A stretch of DNA of 61,148 nucleotides from Mycobacterium interjectum. Lineage in GTDB: Bacteria; Actinomycetota; Actinomycetes; Mycobacteriales; Mycobacteriaceae. The DNA lies in assembly GCA_002102225.1 (NCBI GenBank), contig LQPB01000038.1:1-61148 (forward strand), in the 5' to 3' direction. Numbering within the stretch: position 1 is the first letter of the stretch; every line of letters begins with the position of its first letter. Below, piece by piece: positions 9,113-19,487 of this stretch. Both the position numbers and the translations under genes were made by a program. The notes beneath the pieces are model-generated. The model did no database searches, was not told the DNA's origin, and saw nothing but the letters and a program-made list of their open reading frames with translations.

Positions 9113-9790
9113 TCACCCGGCTCGCGACCGGCCGATCACCCGCCTGCCCGCGCACACCCCGCCGACCCGCAGCCGCACCCCGCTGATGCGCCCGAATCCA
9201 GGGGCGGGCGTTCCCCGATGAGCCGAGGCGATCTCATAGCCGCAGACCCGCGCCTCCAGCCGCGTCGGCGCCCCTTGCCAGTCGCCGTCGGTGACCAGCA
9301 GGGTGCATCCCTTGTTGCGGGCCCGGGCCACCACCGCCCGCGCCCGGGTGTGCGGCACCTGGCGTCCGCCCAGGCCGAGCACCACCAGATCCATGCCGTC
9401 GACGAGCACCGCGGCCACCTCGACCGGATCGGTTCCGGGGTCCGGTATCACCGCGACCCGACTCAGGTCCGCCCCCATCTCCACGGCGGCCAGGAGCCCG
9501 ATGTCGGGCTGGCCGACAATGGCGACGTTGCCCCCGGCCGCCGTCACCGCGGCCACCACGCCCAACACCAGCGACCGGGCCCCCGACAGCACCGCCACCG
9601 TTCCCCGCGGCAACGGCACCGGCAGTGACTCCGCGAGCCACCGCGGGAGCGCCAGCCCCGATTCCGAATCCGGCAGCAGGTCGTCGGCGGGGGCGCCGCG
9701 CCCGGAGGCGTTGCCGGAGATCTCAGCCATCCGACGGCGCAGCGATTCCAGCTGCTCAGCGCGGTTATCGGAGGCCAAAGCCGCAGTCAC
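9113..9790 (-). CDS. imuA': ImuA' (RecA-like accessory protein of the mutasome)
   Basis: 225 residues, GTG start at 9790. It has a RecA/SulA-like core with [31 protein letters not shown], where the P-loop is degenerate, followed by hydrophobic strands ([18 protein letters not shown]). Gene order with imuB and the LexA box 25 bp upstream identifies it as the counterpart of Rv3395c. It acts with ImuB and DnaE2 in SOS mutagenesis. It is the first gene of the operon. Confidence 0.85.
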   Translation of the reverse strand: MTAALASDNRAEQLESLRRRMAEISGNASGRGAPADDLLPDSESGLALPRWLAESLPVPLPRGTVAVLSGARSLVLGVVAAVTAAGGNVAIVGQPDIGLLAAVEMGADLSRVAVIPDPGTDPVEVAAVLVDGMDLVVLGLGGRQVPHTRARAVVARARNKGCTLLVTDGDWQGAPTRLEARVCGYEIASAHRGTPAPGFGRISGVRLRVGGVCAGRRVIGRSRAG

Positions 9791-9814
9791 ACCCGCCTCC
9801 TAGCGCCGCTTTTT

Positions 9815-9830
9815 TCGAAAGTATGTTCGA
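9815..9830. promoter_or_regulatory. LexA (SOS) box between imuA' and the divergent secreted-protein gene
   Basis: TCGAAAGTATGTTCGA matches the mycobacterial SOS operator TCGAAC-N4-GTTCGA at 11 of 12 defined positions. It is 25 bp upstream of the imuA' start and 61 bp upstream of the divergent gene at 9891, so LexA could repress both. Confidence 0.9.
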
Positions 9831-9890
9831 TACATTGGCGAGTAAACACCCACCCTCCGACAACCGTCAAGCGACGTGAGAGGCTGCTTT

Positions 9891-10478
9891 ATGCGGTCGG
9901 TGCTGGTGTGGCTGATGGTGCTTTTTTGCACCACTTTTCCGGCGCCGGCCCACGCCGAGCCGTGTCAACGGGCCGAGCTGTTCGCCACCGACACCGATCC
10001 CCTGTTCGAGGCGCGGGCCACCGTGACGATCGCGCTCAGCGGCGCGGCGGTGGCGGGATCGACCCCGCTCGACGGGGTGTACTGGTCGGATGCGCTGCAG
10101 CGCAGCACCCGTGAGCGCTCGCTCGAATTTCACCTGTGCGGCGCCGACGGCGCGTCGCACTCCGCCGCCGAGGCGCTGCGCCACCAGTTCGACCAGGAAG
10201 CGGTGCTGGCCTTCGACTACCTTCCGCAACAGGCGGGGGACGCGATCCTCGTCGCGGTGCCCGACGTCGACATCGCGCGCTTCGGCGACGCGCTGGCCGC
10301 CGACCCGGCCGCCCGCCACCGCATCCGGGGCGGGTCCGTGGCCACGGCCGACCACACCCTGATCCTGGTCGCCGCGGACGACGATCGAGACGTCGCCCGC
10401 CGGCTCGTCGGCGAGGCCGGCGGGAATTGGGATGCGGCCACGATCGCCCACGGGAGGCGCGAGTTCGTCGAAACATAA
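9891..10478 (+). CDS. Secreted or membrane-anchored protein, Rv3395A-like
   Basis: 195 residues from the ATG at 9891; an in-frame GTG at 9876 is possible. It begins with a Sec signal, MRSVLVWLMVLFCTTFPAPAHA, with a cleavage site after AHA. The mature part is about 173 residues with no recognised domain, and contains two cysteines (EPCQRAEL and FHLCGADG) that could form a disulfide. By position, divergent from imuA', it corresponds to Rv3395A. It shares the intergenic LexA box, so it may be damage-inducible. Function unknown. Confidence 0.75.
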   Translation: MRSVLVWLMVLFCTTFPAPAHAEPCQRAELFATDTDPLFEARATVTIALSGAAVAGSTPLDGVYWSDALQRSTRERSLEFHLCGADGASHSAAEALRHQFDQEAVLAFDYLPQQAGDAILVAVPDVDIARFGDALAADPAARHRIRGGSVATADHTLILVAADDDRDVARRLVGEAGGNWDAATIAHGRREFVET

Positions 10479-10541
10479 ACCAGTGCGAGGTTCGTCGGCG
10501 TGTCTTCGCAACTGCTTATGTGTCGCGAAAACGCCAAGGGG

Positions 10542-12134
<1,593 letters not shown>

Positions 12135-12143
12135 GCCGCAAGC

Positions 12144-12530
12144 TTAGTGGCTGGTCTCGTCGTCCCCGAGCCAGCTCCTGGTGTGGCTCAACAGGGTGCC
12201 GGCGGTCCCGTCGGGCTCGGGGAGCAGCCGGAATTCGACGGACATGGTGGGCAGGTGGGGGGCGTACTGCACCCAGCACAACCGCCGGACCGGCTGCAGC
12301 GAGGTCACGCGGCACAGTGCGGTGTCGTCGGCGCCGACGCGGTGCCGGATCAGGCGAAACGACGTGCCCACCTGGAGCCGTCGATCATCGGCGGCGTGCT
12401 CGACGGCGTCCCAGGTGTCGTACCACTCCGCGATGCCGGCGACGGTGGTGATCAGCTCCCACACCCGCTCCGGCGGCGCGGCGATGCGGATCGAGTCGGA
12501 CAGCGTCTGCGGGGTGGCGCGGAAATTCAT
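12144..12530 (-). CDS. SRPBCC (polyketide cyclase/START-like) family protein
   Basis: 128 residues. The start at 12530 overlaps the mmpL stop as ATGA. It has the SRPBCC opening [32 protein letters not shown] and a typical LLSHTRSW ending strand. The fold binds hydrophobic ligands. Overlap with mmpL suggests the product works with the transported lipid or drug. Specific ligand unknown. Confidence 0.75.
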   Translation of the reverse strand: MNFRATPQTLSDSIRIAAPPERVWELITTVAGIAEWYDTWDAVEHAADDRRLQVGTSFRLIRHRVGADDTALCRVTSLQPVRRLCWVQYAPHLPTMSVEFRLLPEPDGTAGTLLSHTRSWLGDDETSH

Positions 12531-15358
12531 GAGTGCACGCTTTCGGGGGCGCTCTGGGCCGGAACGGTGTCGGGCCGCAGGGCGCGACGGCCGGGACCCA
12601 CCCGCCGGGGCCACCAGAACCAGCGCCCGAGCAGGGCGGCGATCGACGGTGTCATCAGCGACCGCACCACCAGCGTGTCGAAGAGCAGCCCGATGCCGAC
12701 TGTCGTGCCGAACTGACCGATGATCCGCAGATCGCTGAACACGAAGGACGACATGGTGAACGCGAACACCAGGCCGGCCGAGGTCACCACCGCGCCGGTG
12801 CCGCCCATCGCGCGGATGATGCCGGTCTTGATGCCGGCCCCGATCTCCTCCTTGAACCGCGAAACCAGCAACAGGTTGTAGTCCGATCCCACCGCCAGCA
12901 GGATGATGACGGCCATCGCAATCACCAGCCAGTGCAACGGAATACCGAAAATGTCCTGCCACACCAGCACCGACAGTCCGAACGAGGCGCCCAACGACAG
13001 CACCACGGTCCCGATGATGACCAGCGCCGCGATGAGGCTTCCGGTGAGGACCAGCATGATGATGAAGATCAGGCAGGCCGCCGCGATCCCGGCGATCAGC
13101 AGATCGTATTTGGCCGCGCCACTCATGTCCCGATAGGTCGGCGCCGTGCCACCCAGGTAGATCCTGGCCTCCGCCAAGGGAGTTCCCTTGACGGCGTGCC
13201 GCGCGGCCCTCTCGATCGCGTCGACGCGCGAGACGCCTTCGGGGGTCGCGGGATCGCCGTCGTGGGTGATGATGAGGCGGGCGGCCTTGCCGTCGGGCGA
13301 AAGGAACATCGCCAGGCCGCGTTTGAAGTCGGGGTTGTCGAAGACCTCCGGCGGCAGGTAGAAGGAGTCGTCGTTTTTTGCCGCGTCGAACGCCTGCCCC
13401 ATCGCGGACGCGTTCTGCTGTGCGGCGTCCATCTGGTCCAGCAGGCCCGCGAACGTGCTGTACATCGTCATCGTCATCGTGCGCATGGTCGTCGTGGAGT
13501 CGATGATCGGCGGGAGCATCGAGACCAGTTGCGGCAGCAGGCTATCCAGCCGGTCGGTGTCGTTGACGAGACCGCCCAGATCATCGGTGACCTTGTCGAC
13601 GCCGTCGAGCGCATCGAATGCCGATCGCAGCGCCCAGCAGACGGGAATGTCGAAGCAGTGCCGCTCCCAGTAGAGGTAGGCGCGCAGCGGCCGGAAGAAG
13701 TCGTCGAAATCGGCGATCCGGTCCCGCACCTCGGTCGTGTCGGCGACGATCTGCTTGGTTCGGCCCGCGACGTCGTGTGTGGTGCCGGCGAGCTGGCGCA
13801 TCAGGGTGAGCATGCGTTGCATGGTGTCGATGACGCCCGTCATTTGATCGGCGATGGCGCGCATGTCGGCCATCCGGTCGTGCAGATACTTCATGTTCTC
13901 GGTCAGAGTGGTCCCCTGCATGCTGATCTGAAAGGGTATGGAGGTGTGCGTGATCGGGGCACCCAGCGGCCTGGTGATGGACTGAACCCGCGCGACGCCG
14001 TCGGCCCCGAACACAGCTTTGGCCACCCGGTCCAGGACGAGCATGTCGGCGGGATTGCGCATGTCGTGGTCGGTCTGGATCAACAACAAATCGGGATTGA
14101 GCCGCGCGGGCGAGAAGTGGCGGTCGGCCGCGGCGTAGCCGATGTTCGACGGTGTGGTCCGGGGGAGGTAATTGCGGTCGTTGTAGCTCGTCGTGAACGA
14201 CGGCAGCGCCAGCAGCCCGATGAGCGCGGTCGCGGAGGTCGCCGCGAGTATCGGTGCGGGCCAGCGGACGACGGCGGTTCCCACCCGGCGCCACCCCCGC
14301 GTCTTGATTTTGCGTTTGGGATCGAACAGGCCGAAGCGGCTGCCCAGCGTGATGATCGCCGGGCCTAACGTGAGCGCGCTCGCCACCAGGGTGAACATCC
14401 CGATCGCGCACGGCGCGCCCAGCGTTTGGAAATAGGGCAGCCTGGTGAAGCTCAGGCAGAACATCGCGCCGGCGATGGTCAGGCCCGAGCCCAAAACCAC
14501 ATGCGCGCTGCCACGAAACATGGTGTAGTAAGCGGCTTCTGTGTCCTGGCCCGCCTGACGGGCCTCCTGATAGCGGCCCACGATGAAGATCGCGTAATCG
14601 GTGCCCGCGGCGATTGCGAGGATCGGAAGGATTTGCACCGCAAAGGTGGAGAGCCCGAGGGCGCCGCGGTCGCCGAGGAAGGCGATCACCCCCTGCACGG
14701 CCGGCAATTCGATGAAGACCATCAGCAGCGTCAGCAGGACGGTGACCAGCGAGCGGTACACGATCAGCAGCATCAGGACGATCACCGCGACGGTCACGCC
14801 CATTACCTTGCGGGCACTCTTGTTGCCGAATTCGAGCTGATCGGTGGTCACAGCGGCAGGGCCGGCGACGTAGGCCTTGATGCCGTTGGGCGCCTGCACG
14901 GTTGACACGATGCGGCGCACGGCGTCGACGGACTCGTTGGCCAGCGTCTCGCCTTGGCGGCCGGCGAGGAAAACCTGCACGTAGGCGGCCTTGCCGTCGG
15001 CGCTCTGCGACCCCGCCGCGGTGAGCGGGTCGCCCCAGAAGTCCTGGATGTGCTCGACGTGCTTGTGGTCCTGCCCGAGCTTGCGGATCAATTCGTCGTA
15101 AAACCGGTGCGCCGCTTCGCCCAGCGGCGTTTGGCCCTCGAGGACGACCATGACCGCGCTGTCGGAGTCGAACTCTCCGAACACCTGGCCGATGCGCTTC
15201 ATGGCCTGGATCGCGGGGGCGTCGTCGGGACTCATCGACACGGCGTGCGCCTCGCCGATCGCCTCCAGTTGCGGCACAGCGATATTGGTGAGCGCCGCAA
15301 GTCCCAACCAGAACAGCAGGATCGGCACCGAAAGCCGGCGAACCGTCCGCGCGATCAT
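12527..15358 (-). CDS. MmpL-family RND transporter
   Basis: 943 residues from the ATG at 15358, which overlaps the mmpS stop as ATGA. The layout is that of MmpL proteins: one N-terminal membrane segment ([19 protein letters not shown]), a porter domain, a membrane bundle with [19 protein letters not shown], a second porter domain with a long helical hairpin (about residues 480-650), and a C-terminal bundle with [16 protein letters not shown]. The Asp-Tyr pairs in GTDYA and GSDYN are the proton-relay positions of the family. The pairing with MmpS makes it MmpL4/5-like. Substrate may be a siderophore, lipid or drug. It is absent from this locus in H37Rv. Confidence 0.92.
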   Translation of the reverse strand: MIARTVRRLSVPILLFWLGLAALTNIAVPQLEAIGEAHAVSMSPDDAPAIQAMKRIGQVFGEFDSDSAVMVVLEGQTPLGEAAHRFYDELIRKLGQDHKHVEHIQDFWGDPLTAAGSQSADGKAAYVQVFLAGRQGETLANESVDAVRRIVSTVQAPNGIKAYVAGPAAVTTDQLEFGNKSARKVMGVTVAVIVLMLLIVYRSLVTVLLTLLMVFIELPAVQGVIAFLGDRGALGLSTFAVQILPILAIAAGTDYAIFIVGRYQEARQAGQDTEAAYYTMFRGSAHVVLGSGLTIAGAMFCLSFTRLPYFQTLGAPCAIGMFTLVASALTLGPAIITLGSRFGLFDPKRKIKTRGWRRVGTAVVRWPAPILAATSATALIGLLALPSFTTSYNDRNYLPRTTPSNIGYAAADRHFSPARLNPDLLLIQTDHDMRNPADMLVLDRVAKAVFGADGVARVQSITRPLGAPITHTSIPFQISMQGTTLTENMKYLHDRMADMRAIADQMTGVIDTMQRMLTLMRQLAGTTHDVAGRTKQIVADTTEVRDRIADFDDFFRPLRAYLYWERHCFDIPVCWALRSAFDALDGVDKVTDDLGGLVNDTDRLDSLLPQLVSMLPPIIDSTTTMRTMTMTMYSTFAGLLDQMDAAQQNASAMGQAFDAAKNDDSFYLPPEVFDNPDFKRGLAMFLSPDGKAARLIITHDGDPATPEGVSRVDAIERAARHAVKGTPLAEARIYLGGTAPTYRDMSGAAKYDLLIAGIAAACLIFIIMLVLTGSLIAALVIIGTVVLSLGASFGLSVLVWQDIFGIPLHWLVIAMAVIILLAVGSDYNLLLVSRFKEEIGAGIKTGIIRAMGGTGAVVTSAGLVFAFTMSSFVFSDLRIIGQFGTTVGIGLLFDTLVVRSLMTPSIAALLGRWFWWPRRVGPGRRALRPDTVPAQSAPESVHS

Positions 15359-15783
15359 GCGGACTTCACCAGGCAGAAGGTCTGGGGGTGGGTGCCCGCT
15401 ACGGTTCGTTGGGCCTTGATGGTGCCGTTCACCGTGATTCGGCAGCCGATGTTGTCGTCGTCGCCCTGCGCCACCACGTTGACGCTGACCGCGGGGGCGG
15501 TCGTGGCCACGCTGTATGTCCAGGGCAGCAACGTGCCGTCGACGCGCTGCGGCACGGCGTCGGCATCGAGGTAGTTGATGTCGGCGACGCTGCCCGCCGG
15601 GCCGAAGACCTCCATCGTTACGCGCTTGGGGTTGAAGGGTTTGATGTCGTCGGCGGGGACGCCGGCGGCCGACGCGGCGCCCGCGGCGCCGAAGACCCCG
15701 TGCAGCCGGTAGACGGCGAAACCCGCCAGGGCGACCAGGACCACGACGACCAGCGGGATCCATGCGCGTTTGACCACAGCCAT
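15355..15783 (-). CDS. MmpS-family membrane accessory protein
   Basis: 142 residues from the ATG at 15783 (GTG at 15789 also possible). It has the MmpS start [25 protein letters not shown], a single membrane anchor, and then an exported beta-sandwich with [19 protein letters not shown] and CRITVNG, ending with a conserved Cys. MmpS proteins assist their MmpL partner in export. Stop and mmpL start overlap, so translation is coupled. Confidence 0.9.
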   Translation of the reverse strand: MAVVKRAWIPLVVVVLVALAGFAVYRLHGVFGAAGAASAAGVPADDIKPFNPKRVTMEVFGPAGSVADINYLDADAVPQRVDGTLLPWTYSVATTAPAVSVNVVAQGDDDNIGCRITVNGTIKAQRTVAGTHPQTFCLVKSA

Positions 15784-15805
15784 CCCCACTCCCGGTCTGG
15801 TCCAT

Positions 15806-15931
15806 TAGTAAGTCAGATGACCAACACATTAGCGAGGCTCGGCTGATGGCGCAATCGCTTGTACTGCATATTTCCCGTTCGCATTCTTGTGTCTTGTCAA
15901 CTGCCCGAGCACGGTAGTAAGTTGTGTAACT
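15806..15931. promoter_or_regulatory. Candidate shared operators between mmpS and the divergent SDR operon
   Basis: The octamer TAGTAAGT occurs twice, at 15806-15813 (23 bp before mmpS) and 15915-15922 (65 bp before the SDR gene). The second runs into an inverted repeat AGTT-GTGT-AACT at 15920-15931. The TetR encoded at 17643 is a plausible binder. This is inference from symmetry and position only. Confidence 0.35.
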
Positions 15932-15986
15932 AACTTTGGATTGCATCTTCCAGCATGCAAGCTGCCGACGAGAGGGTCAGGACACC

Positions 15987-16790
15987 ATGAGTATCAACGC
16001 ACATCGGTTCGGTCCCTGGGCGGTCGTGACGGGGGCGTCGTCGGGCATCGGGCGCGAGTTCGCGCACCAGCTCGCCGACGCGGGCATCAACGTGGTCCTG
16101 GTGGCGCGGCGCCTGACCGTGCTGCAGGAGCTGGGTGCGGCGCTGGCCCACGGCTACGGTGTCGACTATCGCGCCATCGGCGTCGACCTGTCCGACCCTG
16201 GCATGCCGACCCCGATCATCGAGGCCACCAACGACATCGACGTCGGATTGCTGGTGTCCAACGCCGGCGAGGCGCTACCCGGGCCGTTTCTGGAATCCGA
16301 TCTGCAGGCGCAGCGGGCGATCCTGCGGCTCAACACCGCCGCGCATCTGGGCCTGAGCCACCACTTCGGCGAACGCATGGCGCGGCGCGGTCGCGGCGGC
16401 ATCGTGCTGGTCTCCGCGCTGGGGGCCACACATGGCGTGCCCTACCTGGCGCACACCGCGGCGACCAAGGCCTATGTTTCCAGCCTCGGCGCCGGCCTGC
16501 ACGGCGAGCTGGCCAAGCAGGGGGTGCACATCACGGTCCTCCACCCGGGGCCCACCCGCACGCCGGCCCTCGCCGTGTTCGGCCTGGACCCCGACAAGAT
16601 GCCGATATCGCCCATGGCACCTGATGTTTGCGCCCGCGAGGCGCTGCGCGCGCTGGAGCGCAATCGGGCGAACTGCATACCGGGCCGGGTCAACCGGGTG
16701 ACCGCCGCGCTCGTGCCGGCGTCGGTCACCCGCTCGATGATGTCGCGCATGTTGCTGCGGCACAGCCGCGACAAGACGGCCACCGGATAG
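15987..16790 (+). CDS. SDR-family protein lacking the catalytic Ser and Tyr
   Basis: 267 residues from the ATG at 15987. Nucleotide binding is intact: VVTGASSGIGREFA near residue 12 and LVSNAGEA. The active site is not: where SDRs have SS...YAATK, this protein reads VSALGATHGVPYLAHTAATK. The catalytic Ser is Ala and the catalytic Tyr is Thr, with only the Lys kept. It may be a non-enzymatic nucleotide-binding protein or use an unusual mechanism. It is the first gene of an SDR-SDR-TetR operon, 12 bp before the next SDR. Confidence 0.85.
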   Translation: MSINAHRFGPWAVVTGASSGIGREFAHQLADAGINVVLVARRLTVLQELGAALAHGYGVDYRAIGVDLSDPGMPTPIIEATNDIDVGLLVSNAGEALPGPFLESDLQAQRAILRLNTAAHLGLSHHFGERMARRGRGGIVLVSALGATHGVPYLAHTAATKAYVSSLGAGLHGELAKQGVHITVLHPGPTRTPALAVFGLDPDKMPISPMAPDVCAREALRALERNRANCIPGRVNRVTAALVPASVTRSMMSRMLLRHSRDKTATG

Positions 16791-16802
16791 GGCCCGAACA
16801 CG

Positions 16803-17639
16803 ATGGACAGACCGATCTGCCTCATCACCGGGGCCACCGACGGCATCGGCAAGGTCACCGCGGCCGCGCTTGCGCGCGAGGGCTACACCGTCGTGCTGGC
16901 CGCGCGCAGCGAGGCCAAGGCGGCGGCGGTGACATCCGAAATCGTGGCGGCCACCGGCAACCGCGACGTCGATTACCTCATCGCCGATCTCCGATCGCTT
17001 TCCCAGCTGCACCGGCTGGCCGACGCGTTCACGGCACGCTACCCGCGGCTGGACGTCCTGCTCAACAACGCCGGCGTCGTCATGCCGCAACGCGTGCTGA
17101 CCGAAGACGGCTACGAGACGACGTTTCAGGTCAACTACCTCGCGCACTTCTATCTCACCCAGTTGCTGCTCGACGCACTGGAAAACAGCCCGCAGGGCAG
17201 GGTCATCAACCTGAGCTCGAGCGTGTACCGGGCCGGCAAGTTCGAGCCGGACAACCTGCAGGGCGAACGGCGGTTCTCCACCATCGGCGCATACGCCGCG
17301 TCCAAACTGTGCGTGCTGCTGTTCACCATCGAGCTGGCGCAGCGGCTGGGACCGGCCCGCGTGACGGCAAACGCCGTGCACCCCGGGATCGTCAGGACGC
17401 CGATGATGCGCGGGGCGGAAGGGATCTTCCGCGCGATCTCCTATGCCGCGCTGCCGTTTTCGCGGTCCGCGGACAAGGGCGCCGCCACGTCGGTGTTCCT
17501 CGCCGGCTCTCCGGAGGCGGCGGGTGCCTCCGGGGAATACTTCGCGAACGCCAAACCGAAGAAGGTCAAGACCGCCCACAACACTCCGGAGAACCGGGAC
17601 CTGCTGTGGAACCTGAGCATGGACGCGTGCCGTCTATAG
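16803..17639 (+). CDS. SDR-family oxidoreductase (retinol-dehydrogenase-like)
   Basis: 278 residues. Motifs are complete: ITGATDGIGKVTA for the dinucleotide, LLNNAGVV, the catalytic Ser in NLSSSVY and YAASK. The long insertion before YAASK and the HPGIVRTPM motif are typical of retinol dehydrogenase/WWOX-like SDRs that act on lipophilic alcohols or ketones. It lies between the degenerate SDR and the TetR gene, both within 15 bp. Confidence 0.82.
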   Translation: MDRPICLITGATDGIGKVTAAALAREGYTVVLAARSEAKAAAVTSEIVAATGNRDVDYLIADLRSLSQLHRLADAFTARYPRLDVLLNNAGVVMPQRVLTEDGYETTFQVNYLAHFYLTQLLLDALENSPQGRVINLSSSVYRAGKFEPDNLQGERRFSTIGAYAASKLCVLLFTIELAQRLGPARVTANAVHPGIVRTPMMRGAEGIFRAISYAALPFSRSADKGAATSVFLAGSPEAAGASGEYFANAKPKKVKTAHNTPENRDLLWNLSMDACRL

Positions 17640-17642
17640 TCC

Positions 17643-18218
17643 GTGAGTGATATGGCTGACTCAACCGGCAAGCGGGAGCGACTGATCGCCGCGGCGTGCG
17701 ACCTGTTTTATCGGCAGGGCATCGCGGGCACCACGCTCGCGCACATCGCGGAGGCCGCCGCGGTGCCCCTGGGCAACGTCTACTACTACTTCAAGACCAA
17801 AGACGACATCGTGGCCGCCGTCGTCGAGGCGCGCACCGAGGAAATCCGCTCCGCGACCGCGGCCCTGCAGCGCCGGCACGGCAGCCCCAAGGCTCGCCTC
17901 AAGGCGCTCGTGGCAATGCTGTCCGAGTCCCGCGACACCATCGCCGAGCACGGCTGTCCGCTCGGGAGCCTGTGCACCGAACTCGGCAACCAGCCGGGCC
18001 AATCCCCCGCCCTGACCGCTCCAATCATGCAGACCCTGCTGGACTGGGCCGAGCAGCAGTTCCGCGACATGGGCCGTCGCGACGCCCGCGACCTGGCGCT
18101 CGAACTCGTCATCGCCTATGAGGGCAGCGCCGTGCTCACCAATGCGCTGGCCAACCCCGAAGTCATGGCCCACCAGGCCCGCCGGCTCGAAAAGTGGATC
18201 AGCGCATTGCAGGTCTGA
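17643..18218 (+). CDS. TetR-family regulator
   Basis: 191 residues from the GTG at 17643 (ATG at 17652 possible). N-terminal helix-turn-helix: RERLIAAACDLFYRQGIAGTT, then PLGNVYYYFKTKDDIVAAVV, a classical TetR recognition helix. The ligand domain includes EHGCPLGSLCTELG, with two cysteines, as in the TetR subgroup with C-terminal domain like AcrR/YcdC-type regulators. It likely autoregulates the SDR operon and perhaps the divergent mmpS-mmpL. Confidence 0.85.
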   Translation: MSDMADSTGKRERLIAAACDLFYRQGIAGTTLAHIAEAAAVPLGNVYYYFKTKDDIVAAVVEARTEEIRSATAALQRRHGSPKARLKALVAMLSESRDTIAEHGCPLGSLCTELGNQPGQSPALTAPIMQTLLDWAEQQFRDMGRRDARDLALELVIAYEGSAVLTNALANPEVMAHQARRLEKWISALQV

Positions 18219-18251
18219 CGGCGCCGTCCGGCCGGGCCGTACATTGTCTGC

Positions 18252-18785
18252 ATGGACAGGGGCATCGACGTCGGCAGCGTCGTCACCGCGCGCCAACTGT
18301 TCGCCGCCAGCGGCGAAGCGGTGCCCATTCCCGATCCCGATCGACTCGTCCATCTGCAACTTCGCCGGTTCGCCGGCTGCCCCATCTGCAACCTTCACCT
18401 GCGGTCGATCGTGCGCCGGCACGACGAGATCGCCGCGGCCGGTGTCCGGGAGGTCGTCGTGTTCCACTCGACCGATCAGGAGTTGCGGCGCTACGCCGGC
18501 GATCTGCCGTTCGCCGTCGTCGGCGACCCCACCAAGGCGCTCTACGGCGAGTTCGGCGTCGGCACCTCGCCGCGTGCTGTAGTGCACCCCCGCGCACTGG
18601 CATCGGCGATCCGCGGTGGCATGGGCAACGTGAACATGCATCCGACCGGCGGCCATCTGGGGTTGCCGGCCGACTTCCTGATCGGCCCGGACGGCCAGGT
18701 TCTGGCGTGCAAGCGCGGCCGCCACGCCAACGACCAGTGGACGGTGGACGAGGTGCTGGCCTACGCCGGCAGCGCGAAGGCCTGA
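18252..18785 (+). CDS. Peroxiredoxin-like (AhpC/TSA family) protein
   Basis: 177 residues. It has a thioredoxin fold with the redox motif RFAGCPICNLHLR (CPIC near residue 47) and a later GGHLGLPADFLIGPDGQVL strand typical of AhpC/TSA proteins. Expected role is thiol-dependent reduction of peroxide or a disulfide, in the cytoplasm, as no signal is seen. It follows the TetR gene by 33 bp. The 3' end overlaps the convergent HxlR gene by 25 bp. Confidence 0.75.
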   Translation: MDRGIDVGSVVTARQLFAASGEAVPIPDPDRLVHLQLRRFAGCPICNLHLRSIVRRHDEIAAAGVREVVVFHSTDQELRRYAGDLPFAVVGDPTKALYGEFGVGTSPRAVVHPRALASAIRGGMGNVNMHPTGGHLGLPADFLIGPDGQVLACKRGRHANDQWTVDEVLAYAGSAKA

Positions 18786-19408
18786 CGCACCGCGCGAATG
18801 ACCTCGGGGTCGCCTTTGAATTCGAAGCGCCGCAGCGCCGCCTTGCGCTTGGCGTCACTCGCCCCGAGGCGCGCGGCGACCAGGTCCGCGGCGCTGGCGG
18901 TGAGGGTCACCGAAGGCTCGCCGCGCGCACCGGCGAGCCGACCCTGTGTCACCGCGAATTCGAAGCGGCGACCGTCGATTTCGATGCGAATCGTCGCTTC
19001 CAGGCCGGCTGCGCCTGCCGAGTCGAAGCCGAGCAGGAAGCCGGCTAGAAATCCGTTCAGTGGCGATGCCGGGCCGTCGCCGATCGGGTCCAGCCTGTCC
19101 AGACCGAACCACGCGACGCTCCGCAACACCGGCAGCACCCGCTGCCAGCCCATGTCGGAAAGCGTGTACACGGTGCGCCCGATCGGGGCGGGCAGATCGG
19201 TCCGGTCGATCACCCCGGCCTCTTGTAATTCCTTGAGCCGCTCGGCGAGCAGATTGGTCGCTATGCCGGGCAATGCGTCGCGCAGGTCCCCGTATCGGCG
19301 GGGTCCGCCGACCAGCTCGCGCAGGATCAGCAGCGTCCACCGCTCGCCGAGGACGTCGAGTCCGCGGGCGATCGGGCAGTTCTGGTTGTAGTTCCTGCGG
19401 GAAGCCAC
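18761..19408 (-). CDS. HxlR-family regulator with C-terminal SCP2-like domain
   Basis: 215 residues from the GTG at 19408. The N-terminal winged helix is typical of HxlR: NCPIARGLDVLGERWTLLILREL, with the conserved Cys at residue 11, then GPRRYGDLRDALPGIATNLLAERLKEL. Residues about 115-215 resemble a sterol-carrier-protein-2 fold, which can bind hydrophobic molecules. It is divergent from the MFS pump gene with 79 bp between them and so is the likely regulator of that operon. Confidence 0.83.
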   Translation of the reverse strand: MASRRNYNQNCPIARGLDVLGERWTLLILRELVGGPRRYGDLRDALPGIATNLLAERLKELQEAGVIDRTDLPAPIGRTVYTLSDMGWQRVLPVLRSVAWFGLDRLDPIGDGPASPLNGFLAGFLLGFDSAGAAGLEATIRIEIDGRRFEFAVTQGRLAGARGEPSVTLTASAADLVAARLGASDAKRKAALRRFEFKGDPEVIRAVRQAFALPA

Positions 19409-19487
19409 GATGCCACGTTACCTGCGGTAGACATCTTTTTCAACTCTTTACTTGATTTATTTGTCTATTAGCTTTAGCGTCTTGTCC

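Noticed and set aside
12533..14368. Plus-strand open frame of 611 codons opposite mmpL
   Set aside because: Composition typical of a shadow frame, and mmpL is certain.
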